This document shows positions 21,114 through 32,758 of a stretch of 64,000 nt of DNA, piece after piece. This DNA is from Galeopsis tetrahit (lineage: Eukaryota; Streptophyta; Magnoliopsida; Lamiales; Lamiaceae). The first letter of the stretch is position 1. Each line of letters begins with the position of its first letter. The stretch lies in assembly GCA_963675135.1 (NCBI GenBank), contig OY776121.1, positions 80,250,875 through 80,314,874 on the forward strand. The letters are read 5' to 3'. Below the pieces are notes generated by a model that ran no database searches, had not been told where the DNA came from, and saw only the letters and a program-made list of their open reading frames with translations. Made by a program: the position numbers and the translations under genes.

Positions 21114-23051
21114 TGTTGGTCCTGAAAGGAGTAGATAACAAGTGTATGGGGGGGGGAATACACTTGTATGCAAATTCTTTTTCAACTTTGATCAAACCAG
21201 AACTCAGCAAGGTTGTCTTGGACAACTCTGCTGAAGAAGATTAACTCTTCTAAGATAATCAATCTACTAAGTACTATTGAGTACATAGTTGAATAACTAT
21301 CTAGGGGAGTTATATGTGCGGAATAGTGGTTGGCCCTTTAAGTTTAGACTCCTTTAATTTCTGAAATCACTTAGTCAATGTAACACAGTTCAGTTAAGCT
21401 TCAGGGAACTTGTCCAAATCAGTTTTGCACAGTCTTTGAATATGTATCTTTGAAAGATCAGTTTTGTGTGCAGTGTTGAATGAATGTAAGTACTTGTAAA
21501 GTAAATCAACACAAGAGTTTATAGTGGTTCAGAGACTCAAGCTCCTACATCCACTTTCCCTGATTTAACAGGATAATTCCTTCACTCTTGGAATTAACTT
21601 GTTTTATAGTGCCAAGGTGCACTTGATCAAGAACACCACTCCTTGGTGAATTGATCCCTAGGATGTCTAGAGTCCTAGTACCCTCTTCTCAACTCAGAAC
21701 TGAACTGTTCTTCTCTCAACAGTCAGCTCTTACCACTTCTACTACTACAACCTTCTCACTTTCACTCTTGAAAGGTGTAAGGGTTGAAGTAAGGTTCCAA
21801 CTAATGAGATATCCTTTACAATGAAGATCAGTGTATAAGGATAGGATATCTCTCTAAGCTTGTGTATGGATATACAATTTGGTTCAGCTTAGAAGAAGTG
21901 TTTGAAGACTAAGATAGTCTTTGAAAGCTTTAAAAGCACTCTAGCTTGTAAGAACTTTGAGCTAGGTTGAGGTCAGTTGGATAGTTGGATGCTCTCAAAT
22001 GGTCTTCACACTTCTGTATTTATAGACAAAATGGAGGATTTGCCCGTTGGAGAGGCAGCCCCAAATTGCTATAAATGTCTTCCTTGAGTTCTTCAAACTG
22101 GAAGACAGATTCTTGATAGTGACATGTCCTCATTTGGGTAATAAACGGCTGTAACAGTTTTGTCTTCATTCTGCAGCACTTTTCCCAATGTTTGACTTCT
22201 TGTTAGGACTTGGACATGGCTTCTGAAGGTTGATCCAATGATAGGACAACATTCCTTATCATCTGGACAACTCTCCTTATCACTATCAGCAGTTTTGCTT
22301 TTCAGCATGGTTGGCTTGCTCTTCTTCAGATGACTTGGCTCTTTCCCTTTATTTCTCTTGAGTATGGTCTTAGCTCATTCCTTTGAGGACCTTTAGGGAC
22401 TTGTTGTCTCAATCTCTTCAGCATAGTTGATCTCAGACTTTCAGAGCACTTGATCTTTATCAATTTAGCTGAGACAACTCCTCTGGACAACTCTTCTGAT
22501 CAGCATGGTTGGTCTTTTTGTATCAGAGCACTTTATACTTTAGAGTTGGCTTATCTGGACAACTCTCCTGACCAAAACCTTTGAGTAGTCTTGTCCTTTT
22601 GAGCTAGGTAGGTTTGTTCTTGCAAGGCTAGCTTCTTTGGACAACTCTCCTGATCAGAGCTTTATGAATATTTTCTCTGGACAACTCTCCTGATAAAAGC
22701 ATCTTCATTGGACTTGTCCTTTTGAGCTTCACAATCTTGTTTTTGTATAAGAACATCTTCTCTGGACAACTCTCCTGATAAGAGCATCTTAGATTTCATA
22801 GAGTGTCCTTACTCTTAAGTGATTGTTCCAGAATTTGAGCCTTGAGGAGACTTGATCTTGATCATCTTCAAAACATAGGTTCCCCCTCAAATTGTGCATC
22901 TAATTGTCTAAGAGCTGCCTAACATTTCAGCTTCTCATCTAGCCTATAATCTATATGTTCTAACATTCTTAGAACACATTTATATTGACTTAGGCATGTC
23001 TCAGGGGGTTTTTGGTACTCAATCAAAACATAGCTCATTTTATTCCCAACA
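21114..23051 (-). repeat. 3' LTR of copia copy B
   Basis: 1,938 bp, bounded by TGTTGG...CCCAACA on the plus strand. It contains seven or so copies of a GGACAACTCTxCTGA word and the poly-G/C hairpin at 21139-21169. It is about 125 bp longer than the LTR of copy A, mainly because of additional copies of that word. Confidence 0.95.
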
Positions 23052-23065
23052 ATTTCCCCCTTTTT
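23052..23065 (-). other. Polypurine tract of copia copy B
   Basis: Minus strand AAAAAGGGGGAAAT immediately before the 3' LTR, as in copies A and C. Confidence 0.9.
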
Positions 23066-23508
23066 GATGATGCCAAAACCTTTACAACTTAAGCAAAAGT
23101 GACTTGTCTACACTTATTACATGTATCTTCAGAAGACATGACTGAGGTCAATATTCCTGAAAAGTAATGTGTTAGTGTATTCACTGTTTTTGTTGCAAGT
23201 AGGTTTTAAGATAGGCATAGAGAGATTTGAGTTTCTTGATTCAAAATAAGTTCAACTACCATTCATTCAAAAATCATTACAGGCATGTTGATAGTTGAAA
23301 TTAACATATCAGAGCATGAATCAATAACACTTAAGTATATCAGAGCACTTCATTACAATAATTCAAAATAATATTTTCAGCATCAGAGCACAGAACTTGT
23401 ATCAGAGCAATCTTTAATAGATCAGAGCAACCAGATTAACATATCAGCAATCTTGACCATATTTCAGCATAGTTGATCATTCAAGTAAGGTCAGAAGACT
23501 TAGCCATT
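23066..23508. other. 3' spacer of copia copy B, non-coding
   Basis: Between the stop of the extra ORF and the polypurine tract. Contains repeated TCAGAGCA-like words (23310-23440). No conserved frame. Confidence 0.7.
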
Positions 23509-26500
23509 TCAAAGATCATCCTCAGGAGGTGGCAGCATTCCATACTGTGCCCACACTCTTCTTTTCAGTGCCATGGCTTCTTGGTTGGTTCCTTTAGGTC
23601 CAAGAACCATCTTGTTCAGCTTAAGGATCTCAGTGAATTCCCTCAGAATTCTTGCTTGGTCAATCCATCCTTCAAGCTTTGGAGGCATGTATATGATTGG
23701 CTTGGGAGCTGTGAGTTCGAATCTTGCAATGTCAGCAGCTGCAAGTAGTTGTTGATACAACTCTCTGTAGTACTCTAGCATGAACTCAGTGAAGGCAGAG
23801 TTTGCATCTCCTCCATTCCATCTGTCAATGACATAAAAGTCATAGACAAACTCCCTTTTGGCTTCTTCCCATGTGTCATTCAGTTGAATTGGCACCCATT
23901 TATCCAAGTGTGGATATTTGGTGTCCATTGGGATTAGAAGCTGAGGCTTCATCTTGCTGTAAGTTGCTCTTCTCCTTCTTGGTTTCTGAAAGTTTGCTTT
24001 TCTTTCATCTCTTGCTCTGTTGGCTTCTTCCATTAAGTCCATTTTCTCTTGGGCCCTCATCATGGCCAGTTTCTGTTGTGTTTCAGGGTCTTTGACATAC
24101 CCTTCATGAAACAGTTTTGATGGATCAAGAGCTAGGACTGTTGTCTTCTTCTTAGGTTCAGGTCCAAATCCTTCAGCAAATAGCTCTTCTATGTCTTCAG
24201 AGGACTTGATTCCTTCAGCAGTTTTGCCAGATTCAGAAGATTTGTCCTCTTCAGTAGATTTGGGCTCTTCAGCAGTTTTGGCTTTCTTTGATGTAGGCTC
24301 ATCCTCATCAATTCTGAATTCAGGTGGAAGATCAAGGCTGCTAGGAAAGTCAGTGAATTTCTCAATTTGTCTCTTCTTTCCTTGGGCCTTCTTGATTTTT
24401 CCTCTGGTTTGGACACCTTCAGCATCTTTGTCCAAACCTGACACTTCACCACCTGGTCTTTGCTGTTTCCTTGCTCTTTCCTCTTGAGCTGAGGCCATTG
24501 AGTTTTTCAATGCCAATGCTAACTGCTCCTCTTCATCCAAATCTTCCAAATTCAGCATTTCTGGCTCTTTTCCCTTTCCTTCAGGGACTTTGTCTTTCCC
24601 TTTCACTGGACTTCCAATCACCAAGGCACCTTTTGCTCTAGCTCTTTCCCTTTCCCCCTTTTTGGCAGCATCAAAGCACTGGGGCTTTAGGTCACTCATT
24701 GTTGTGGCCATTAGGGATTGGGCTTGGTTCAGGGACTTCATCTCTTCCAACAAATATACATTCTCATCATGTATATTCTGCATCCTATCACTGCTCAAGC
24801 TAAGGAAAGCTAGAACAGGCTTCATCTTTTGTTGGACAACCTCTTCCATGGCTGTTTTCAGAGATGCATCCAGTTGGGCTTTTAAGAGCTCAGTGAGGTT
24901 GGCTACTGCACCTTCAGCAATGTTGGCCAACACTTCTTGGGAAAATTTTTCTGAGGCAGCTTTGACCATAGCTAGCCTTTGCTCTTCAGCTCTTCTCTTT
25001 TGTAGTGCTGTCTTCTTTCCAAGAGCTTGCTTGACAATGAGCCTGAGAGCTTTGACATTAGCATTGTGATTATCTCTCAGCAGCTTCTGTTCTTTCTTGA
25101 CCTCCTCTGAGATGGCTTCCATGGTAGACTTGGCATTTTGAACTTCAGTGGAGATGGTTTGAAGACCAGATTCCACACCACTGATTCTTGCCTCAAGAGT
25201 TGGTAGCACAACATCTTCAGAGCCAGTGAGCCTCATTTCTACAGATGCTAGAGTCCTTCCTTGCTCATTCAATGCTCCTGAAGTTTCAGCATGAGCAGAT
25301 TGGACTTGATGAGCCAAGGAGTCCAACTTCTCTGATTGCATGCCAAGTAAGGCTTGAGCTGAGCCTGTATCAACTTGGATAGGTGCATCTGTGAGGAACT
25401 CTTCTGCAAAAATTTGGTCAAGAGAAATACTTGCAACATCAGATAAATCAAACAAGTTAGGAAATAAGCACTCATCACCCTCAATTTCTTTTGCATAAGA
25501 CTCTGATACATCAGCAGTCTTCTTCTCATTTTCAACTTGTTCTTTTCTCCCTTCATGATTAATGTTCTCACTCAAGGAATCAGGCCTCCTTTCACCAAGG
25601 GATTCCTGAAGTTCAGATTTGACTTCAAGAATAACCTGTCCTTCCTCACTTATTCCACCCTCATATGGTGGTACACTCACTATCTTAGTGATGACTACCT
25701 CTCTTTCATCCTCAACTCCCTCTGATTTTTCAACTATTCTTTCCTTTTCAACTCCTTCTCCTAAACCTGCAGCATCTCCACCTTCAACAAGGTTCAAAGA
25801 TGGAAGTTGTGGGGAGATCACAGTGCTTATATCAGCAGCCACTGAGTCATCCTGAATGATTAAGGGCTGATCAATGTCCAACTCCTCTGACACTGAATAG
25901 GCCTTAATCAAACTAGCCTCTAATACAGGAACCTCAACATCTTTAGGCTGTGCCTTGGGTTCAGAAGAACCTTCATTGGCAGATGTGTCTTTGGTTGTGT
26001 TACCACCCTTGGTCAACACCTCTGAAGTTACAGAGCCTTTCCTATGATAGGTTTTAGGAGGATTGGAAAGTCTATCTGCTACAGAAGACTTAGGTTGAGA
26101 TGGTTCAGGGAGGTTGGCTCGAGGGGTTTCAGGAGGGTTGGGATTTGAAGGGTTTGAGGGATCATCAGGGGAATCATCATCATTAGAGCCACTGTCAGGG
26201 TGTTTGATTCCCTTGGCTTTGCTTTTCTTCTCCTCTTCAATCTTATCAGCTACTAACTTTGCAAAAATCTCCTCATCAATGAGGAATCTTGTCTTTGAAA
26301 CTCCAGCAAAGTGTAGCAATCTGTTCTCCTCTATTTGCCACCAGTTTGCACCTTTATCTTGGATGACTTGTGATATCTCCATCATAGATTTATCTTTTAC
26401 ATCAACAAGCATCCTCAAATCATGAAAGGCCTTCTGAATTCTTGGAAATTCAGCAAGTTGTGGATACAAACTGTCCACAGTAGCCCTGGCTCCTCCTCTG

Positions 26501-28254
26501 AGCATACTTTCAAAAGTATACTCCTCCTCATCTCCACTTGAATGGGGACTTTGGGTTATAGGGGAGTTGGCTCTGGGTTCTCCTAATGTGGCTTTAGGTA
26601 GATTAAGTTTAGGGATCTTGGCTTCAGATGGGTTGGGTACAGTAGAAGGATCTTCAGTTGCTTTAGAGAGCAATGAATCTGAAGGGGCTTTACTCAAGGG
26701 GGTTGGCTCATGAAGTGCATGCTCTAAGAGCTTTGAATAGTTGAGCATGGATGAGTCAAGGGGAGACAGGAGTCTTGTCTCATCTACTGCTAAATCAGCA
26801 AGCACATCTATGCCACTTCTTTGTTCATTCCCTTCAGGAGAATATCTCTTAGTGAGATTTACAGGGGTAATGGGTTGGTTGGAAGGGGTAACATGGGTTT
26901 CAGGGGAGTTGGGCTCAAGATATTGAATTTCAGGGAGGTTGGCCTCTATGTGTTGACCTTCAGGGACTTTGGATTCTGGAGTTCCAGAACCAGATGAATT
27001 GGTCCTTGACATGGATTTGGCCCTGCTTTCAGCTCTGCTCTCCCTTAGAGCCAATTGAAGAGACCTCTCTTCTTGCAGCTCCAACACCTTTTCAGTAGGT
27101 TTGGCCCTTTTCTTGCTAGCCCTGCTACTTCCACTTCCTTCCTTCTCAGGGACAACTTCCCTGATTCTCTTATCACCCTTAGACTTTTGTCTAGTCTCAT
27201 TGTACTTTTGCCTGAGTTCTTCTGAATGATCAGATGGCACTTGTACACCTTCTCTAGCAACTTCTTCAATCTCAGCTGAAGCATCTGAATTCTCTTCTGA
27301 GATTCTCTGAGACATTTTCCTTGTCTTTACAGCCCTGGCCTTTGTTCTCTTTTTCATCTTAGGCTTCTCTTCCTCTTGTTCTTCAGCAGGCTTGGCCATT
27401 AGCATACTTCTTTTCTCAGTTTTCTTACTGAGCTTTCTGAACAGGATCTTTTGGGCTGGGAGGGGCTTTGCAAAGGTCTGCATCTGGGAATAGTGGGAAA
27501 ACCTCTCAATCAACAAGCTTGCCCTGGTGCAATACTTGATTTTCCCTTCTAGCACCACCTTGTTGTGGGCTTTCACCTTAAATTTAGCCTTCTCCTTCAT
27601 CATCTCAGACATGATGAAGGTCCTCCAATCAAACTTGATGCCCTTATCACTGGCATCAATAATGGCAGCCATGATTCTGATCCTTGGCTGGCTGACCTGC
27701 TCTAGGCTTCCAGTGTTGCTTAAGAGGCTCTTAGCAACTACCTCAAAAAGATTTAGAAACTCTGGCTTGAGAGTTTTCTTGTTTTGAGTTGAGGAGAGAG
27801 GGCCTGGAACTAATAACCACTCTTGGGCTATTTCCTCTTCATGTCCAGTGCCATACACTTCTGGATTCCTTCCCTCATAAGGCAATCCAAAAGCTCCTTC
27901 CAGATCTTCTGAGGAGAATCTAACTCTATGGAATCTCTCCTCTTCCTCTCCTTCAGCTGTGTAGGATAGCCTGGTTGATACTTCACCATCTTCAGGCTTG
28001 CCTCTCCACTTGAGGAAGGCAAAGAATTCTGCCATATAGCTTTCCAGGCAAGAGCTTGGTCTTTCTTCCAAGAACTTTTGGAGACCAGCCCTTCTCAACC
28101 ATCTCAGGGTTGGAGTAACCTCAGGATCTTCACTTTCAAAAGAGATAATTGGCTCGAAGTGAAGATTGTTCTTGTTGCTTAGATAGCCAAAATCTAGGTC
28201 TAGATCTTTGTTGGAGAAATCAACAAGCATCTCAGGTCTAACCTTGGGGGCCAT
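23509..28254 (-). CDS. Large extra ORF (aORF) of copia copy B, 1,581 residues
   Basis: An uninterrupted frame from ATG at 28254 (MAPKVRPEMLVDFSNKDLD) to a stop at 23509. In order: an N-terminal globular region of about 300 residues, a basic stretch (KKRTKARAVKTRKM), a long Pro/Ser/Glu-rich low-complexity region, a predicted coiled coil of about 200 residues beginning near TGSAQALLGMQSEKL, an acidic segment, and a conserved C-terminal region of about 190 residues ending YGMLPPPEDDL. No signal peptide or membrane segment is evident, so it is not a typical envelope glycoprotein. The N-terminal region recalls plant transposon-associated domains, but I cannot name the family. It is intact although gag-pol of the same copy is broken. 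The linker before the C-terminal region is longer than in copy A. Confidence 0.85.
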   Translation of the reverse strand: MAPKVRPEMLVDFSNKDLDLDFGYLSNKNNLHFEPIISFESEDPEVTPTLRWLRRAGLQKFLEERPSSCLESYMAEFFAFLKWRGKPEDGEVSTRLSYTAEGEEEERFHRVRFSSEDLEGAFGLPYEGRNPEVYGTGHEEEIAQEWLLVPGPLSSTQNKKTLKPEFLNLFEVVAKSLLSNTGSLEQVSQPRIRIMAAIIDASDKGIKFDWRTFIMSEMMKEKAKFKVKAHNKVVLEGKIKYCTRASLLIERFSHYSQMQTFAKPLPAQKILFRKLSKKTEKRSMLMAKPAEEQEEEKPKMKKRTKARAVKTRKMSQRISEENSDASAEIEEVAREGVQVPSDHSEELRQKYNETRQKSKGDKRIREVVPEKEGSGSSRASKKRAKPTEKVLELQEERSLQLALRESRAESRAKSMSRTNSSGSGTPESKVPEGQHIEANLPEIQYLEPNSPETHVTPSNQPITPVNLTKRYSPEGNEQRSGIDVLADLAVDETRLLSPLDSSMLNYSKLLEHALHEPTPLSKAPSDSLLSKATEDPSTVPNPSEAKIPKLNLPKATLGEPRANSPITQSPHSSGDEEEYTFESMLRGGARATVDSLYPQLAEFPRIQKAFHDLRMLVDVKDKSMMEISQVIQDKGANWWQIEENRLLHFAGVSKTRFLIDEEIFAKLVADKIEEEKKSKAKGIKHPDSGSNDDDSPDDPSNPSNPNPPETPRANLPEPSQPKSSVADRLSNPPKTYHRKGSVTSEVLTKGGNTTKDTSANEGSSEPKAQPKDVEVPVLEASLIKAYSVSEELDIDQPLIIQDDSVAADISTVISPQLPSLNLVEGGDAAGLGEGVEKERIVEKSEGVEDEREVVITKIVSVPPYEGGISEEGQVILEVKSELQESLGERRPDSLSENINHEGRKEQVENEKKTADVSESYAKEIEGDECLFPNLFDLSDVASISLDQIFAEEFLTDAPIQVDTGSAQALLGMQSEKLDSLAHQVQSAHAETSGALNEQGRTLASVEMRLTGSEDVVLPTLEARISGVESGLQTISTEVQNAKSTMEAISEEVKKEQKLLRDNHNANVKALRLIVKQALGKKTALQKRRAEEQRLAMVKAASEKFSQEVLANIAEGAVANLTELLKAQLDASLKTAMEEVVQQKMKPVLAFLSLSSDRMQNIHDENVYLLEEMKSLNQAQSLMATTMSDLKPQCFDAAKKGERERARAKGALVIGSPVKGKDKVPEGKGKEPEMLNLEDLDEEEQLALALKNSMASAQEERARKQQRPGGEVSGLDKDAEGVQTRGKIKKAQGKKRQIEKFTDFPSSLDLPPEFRIDEDEPTSKKAKTAEEPKSTEEDKSSESGKTAEGIKSSEDIEELFAEGFGPEPKKKTTVLALDPSKLFHEGYVKDPETQQKLAMMRAQEKMDLMEEANRARDERKANFQKPRRRRATYSKMKPQLLIPMDTKYPHLDKWVPIQLNDTWEEAKREFVYDFYVIDRWNGGDANSAFTEFMLEYYRELYQQLLAAADIARFELTAPKPIIYMPPKLEGWIDQARILREFTEILKLNKMVLGPKGTNQEAMALKRRVWAQYGMLPPPEDDL

Positions 28255-28933
28255 TGAAATTTACAGAGAGAAGTTTGATGAAGAATGAGAAAGTTTGAAG
28301 AACTCTTGAGTTAGGGTTTCGAATACTTGGGGAAGAAGTGTTTGTGGGTATCTTAAGACTTGTGAATATTCTAAAAAGAATGTTTGTCAATGAGTTGGTA
28401 AGGTCTTGAGATAATTCAAAGGTGAGCAAAAATGGAAATCCAAAATGGACGGCTAGGATTGATTTCAGGGGAGTTGTCCATTTTTGATCCAATGGTCAAA
28501 AACCAATGTAACAGTAAAATAACTGTTTTATTCAAAACGTGGGTGGTTTTAAATGTTTGTTTAAGGCTGGGGATTTTTCGAGATAGATCATGTCCCAAAA
28601 ATTTTAATGCAAACAAGAGTTAAATCTTGGCATTTAATGCATGGAAAGTGACCTTTTGGGTGGGAGACAAATTAAATCCCAAAAAGGTGAAAATTGTATT
28701 TCAATGGGACAGATTTCGAAATAGGTTTTGATCACCAAAAATAGGTGCTTATCATACCAAGATTTGGTTTGATAGCTAGGACAACTTATCTGACCCTACA
28801 TGGACAAGTGTCCTGAAGAACTGTGGACAAGTGTCCTGAAGAGGTAAGGTCATGTTTCTGAATTTCAGTAGACTTGACCAAGTCTGCTGAAGCTTGAGTT
28901 TGTTTCCCCCTTAATCAATGAGCTTCTTTGGAC
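28255..28933. other. Spacer between pol and the extra ORF, copy B
   Basis: Non-coding leader-like sequence on the minus strand with a telo-box-like AAACCCTAA (28311-28319 on plus as TTAGGGTTT) about 55 bp before the ORF start. Also contains repeated GGACAAGTGTCC words (28800-28840). Confidence 0.65.
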
Positions 28934-30145
28934 TTATTTGTCCAACTTCCTTGGATCAAGTAATCCCAACTCTGCTGATAGCTCCAGAAATCTTGCCTCT
29001 GCAAGTGGTTTGGTTAATATATCAGCTTTTTGATGGTCTGTGTGAATTTTCACTAGCTTGATATCCTTCTTCTCCACATGATCTCTAATGAAGTGGTGCT
29101 TGATGTCCACATGCTTGCATCTTGTGTGCAAGACAGGATTTTGTGATATAGCAATGGCACTATTGTTATCACAGAAAATTGGCACTTCAGTAGAGTTGAC
29201 TTTGTAGTCTCTTAGTTGTTGTCTTAGCCAAAGAATTTGAGCACAACAACTTCCAGCAGCAACATATTCGGCTTCAGTGGTGGAAGTGGCCACTGTGTTC
29301 TGCTTCTTGGAGAACCATGAAATAAGCTTGTTGCCCAAGAATTGACAAGTCCCTGAAGTGGACTTTCTGTCAATCCTACATCCTCCATAATCAGCATCTG
29401 AGTAGCCAGTTAGCTCAATATTGTCATCAGCAGGGTACCAAAGGCCTAGATTCTCAGTGCCTTTGAGATACCTCAAAATCCTTTTTGCAGCCTCAAGGTG
29501 GCTTTTCTTAGGATTTGCTTGAAATCTTGCAAAGGTGATATCAGGTCTGCTGGCAGTGAGATAGAGGAGTGAACCAATTATTCCTCTATACTCAGTAGAG
29601 TTGGTTGGAATACCACTCTCATCAGGATCCATCTTCCAATTTGTGTTCATTGGAATCCTTACTGGCTTGCTAGTTGTACACCCAAACTTTTTGATCATTT
29701 CTCTGGTGTACTTAGCTTGGTTGATGAAGATTCCTTCTTTAGATTGCTTGACTTGTAGACCCAAAAAGAAGTTCATCAACCCCATCATTGACATCTCAAA
29801 CTTGCTTTGCATGAACTTGGAGAATTTTTCACACAGCTTCTCATTTGGGGATCCAAAAATTATGTCATCCACATAAATTTGGACAAGCAAGATGTCCTCT
29901 CCTTCAGAGATTCTGAAGAGAGTTCTGTCCACAGTTCCCTTGGTGAATCCATGATCCAAGAGGAATTGTGACAGTGTATCATACCAAGCCCTAGGGGCTT
30001 GTTTGAGTCCATATAGAGCTTTCTTGAGTCTGTAAACTTGGTTTCCAACTTCAAAACCTGGTGGTTGCTCCACATAGACTTCTTCTTTCAAGACTCCATT
30101 CAGAAAGGCACTCTTGACATCCATTTGGTATACTGGTACCTGCAA
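28934..30145 (-). pseudogene. Pol remnant of copy B: partial reverse transcriptase and RNase H
   Basis: 403 codons following the gag stop, with no ATG at the junction (the first codon is TTG). The sequence jumps from the first few pol codons straight to VYQMDVKSAFLNG of RT. Relative to copy A, 2,163 bp (48968-51130 in copy A terms, 721 codons) are missing and the frame is kept. The RT active site YVDDIIFG and the RNase H motifs (YSDADYGG, TEAEYVAAG, FCDNNSAIA) remain. A 15-bp deletion removes VGVCA after DITFA. Protease, the HHCC zinc finger, integrase and the RT fingers are gone, so no functional pol can be made. Confidence 0.92.
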
Positions 30146-32617
30146 TTAGATAGGTTTAGGTACCCTTTGAGTTTTGGGTCCTGAGAGGTTAGCTGTACCT
30201 TTGGGAACCCAAACTTGCCTAATAACCCTGATTGATTCAAGGTGGCTAAGTTGATTTCCTAGTGCATCAATATACACTGTCTTTCCCTTAAATGCCTTTG
30301 GGAAAGTATGTGTGAATGTGTTAACTCTGTAAGTTTCAGAGGAGTTGACCACTCTTCTGAACTTATGAGTTCTTTGTGCAGCTTGATGAAATCTTTGAGG
30401 AAAGGCCTTTTTATGACCATTACCCTTTGGCATGAAGGGTTTTGGTTGTCTCATTTTATTCTGCCTTAAAGGATGGTTTTCCTTAGGTCTATTCAGCTGA
30501 GGCTTTCTCAGATGAGTTGGCCTAGGCTGATTATACCTTGGATAATTCCTCTGAACATTGTTCAGGAGGGTTGCCCTTCCATTGGGTCTACTCTGCTGAC
30601 CAATATTCCTCTTGTGTTCAGGAGCTTTGGCCATTTCCTTAGGTTTTGGCCTATTTTCCTGAATCACTTGAGTAGGCATTTCATTCAATTTGCCCTTTCC
30701 TTTGTTCAGTGACTGAATTACTTCATTTTCAGCTTGTTGTGCCACTGACTTAACAAAGATTCTCTTAGTGTTACTTGTGGATGCAACACTAAGACAAGGT
30801 GAAGATTCAAATGGATCAAAACCCAATCCACTTCTTTGAGCCATAGGTCTTTGATAACTTTGAATTTCCTCTATTGCTCTAGAGGATTTGTTCAAAGCAG
30901 ACATCTTTAATTTCAGGCTCTCTTCACTTGATTTAAGAATATCATACTCATGTGAGAGATTTTCAAATTTGGCATTTAGAATTTTAAGTTCAAATTCTTT
31001 TCTTTTCTGAGAGAGGAGTTGATCATCAATCTCCTTTTGTTGGTCAACTATCCTGAGATTTGCTTCCTCAAGCTTTCTCAAGACTTGTTGATACAACTCA
31101 GTAGACTTGACATCAACAGCTACCTCAGAGTTCTTGGTGAGTTCAGTAGCTAGTCTTTCATTTTCTCTCACACAATTGTCATGAAATTCTTGTAATCTAG
31201 TGAAATCTTCCATCAACTTTCCCAAGGAAAGTTTCAGGTTAACCTCACTAGTGTTTTGTGAGATAAATGATGGTGAACTAGAAGTAGAGGATACCTCATC
31301 ATCCTCAAGAGCCATGTTGCAGACATCATCATCATCATCACTGTTGGAGAACAATCCATCAGAAGAGTTGAAACTTTCAGCACTATCAGATTCTTCACCA
31401 GCCATCATGGCTTTTCTATTGGTGAATTTTCTGTCTCTTTTTGCTTGTCTTTCTCTTCTTTCTTTAGAGCTTAGTTCAGGGCAGTCATATTGGAAGTACC
31501 CTTTCTTTTTGCAGTTGTAACACAGATCTTCATCATCATCTTTCTTGGATTCATCTCTTCTCTTAGATGATGAGGGTTCAGCTCTACTGGATCTTCTCCT
31601 ATCAGAGGACTTGTCCTCTGATCTTTTCTCTTCAGGCTTTTTGTCCTCAGCCTGATCTTCAGGGGAATTGTATCTTCTCCTGAATTTGTTGTCTTGGTAG
31701 AATTTCTTGTATCTACCAAACCTTGTGTTGAGCTTGTCAAACCTTCTAGCCATCAAGGCTAGTTCTTCCTTCATTTCAGTCTTAGAGACTGACTATGATA
31801 ATCTGGGAGTGGGTTGCATTTCTGGTTCAGCAACTTTGGCTTTGAATGCCACTCCCTTAGTAGGATTTGAAGATTCCTCAACAGGCTTTCTTCTATTGAG
31901 GTCAAACTCATAAGCTTTGAGTTCTGAGAATATTTGTTGCATGGGCATGGTGGAGAGATCCTTGGTATTCTGCATCATCACAGCATAGACATCCCACTTT
32001 TGAGTGAGACTCCTTAGGATTTTCAGTCCAACCTCTCTCTTGGTGTAGACCTTGCCCAATGAGTTAATCTCATTCATCACATCAGTGAATCTACCAGCAA
32101 ATTTATCAATGGACTCTTCAGAATCCATTGCAAACTGTTCAAATTTCTGCACAGCAACTTGGAGCTTATTCTCCTTGATCTTTTCAGTACCCTCACACAT
32201 TTCAGCAAGGGTATCCCAAATTTCTTTAGCTGTGGTGCAGTGGTAGACTCTACCCATAACTGCATCTGGAATTGTTTGATAGAGGGTGTTCATGGCAAGA
32301 TAATTCAAATTATCTTTCCTCTTTTCATCAGCAGTGAAGTCATCCTCATCTTTGGGAATCAGTTCCCTTATATCTGCTCTTTGCTCATCTGTCAATCTGG
32401 GGTTAGTTTGAGTAAACACAAAAGGTCCTCTTGTGATTACTCTAAGCATATTAGTATGAAGAGATGCAAGATGAGCCCTCATTCTAATTTTCCAGAAATC
32501 ATAATTGTCTATAGAAAACATGGGCAGTTTGTGATGAGAAATGTGATTGACTGGATTTGTGGCCATGTTGTCCAAACCTTGAACAGCAGGTGGAGGGACA
32601 GCATTGTTGTTAGCCAT
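30146..32617 (-). pseudogene. Gag of copia copy B with an in-frame nonsense codon
   Basis: Starts ATG at 32617 (MANNNAVPPPAVQGLDNM) and matches gag of copy A throughout. A TAG at 31793-31795 interrupts it after about 274 codons (after PTPRLS). The frame then continues for 542 more codons to the same gag-terminal TAA seen in copy A. The zinc knuckle reads CYNCKKKGYFQYDC, with Tyr in place of the metal-binding His of the CX2CX4HX4C motif, so nucleic-acid binding by any read-through product would probably be impaired. Basic tail and coiled-coil regions are preserved. Confidence 0.92.
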
Positions 32618-32744
32618 ATCTCAATAAGAATCAATCAATCAACAAATAATGGATTTCAGATAGAGATCAGTTCAGTGACCACACCAAATATGTGAGTTTT
32701 GAAAATCAAGATGGATTTTCAGAAGCAGTGGTCTATGAACCCCT

Positions 32745-32756
32745 GCTCTGATACCA
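32745..32756 (-). other. Primer binding site of copia copy B
   Basis: Minus strand TGGTATCAGAGC two bases from the 5' LTR, the usual complement of initiator Met-tRNA in plant copia elements. Confidence 0.9.
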
Positions 32757-32758
32757 CT

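Noticed and set aside
30130..30145. Pol deletion of copy B as a spliced-RNA product
   Set aside because: The missing segment (48968-51130 in copy A) does not begin with GT or end with AG in any alignment of the junction, so a plain deletion is more likely.
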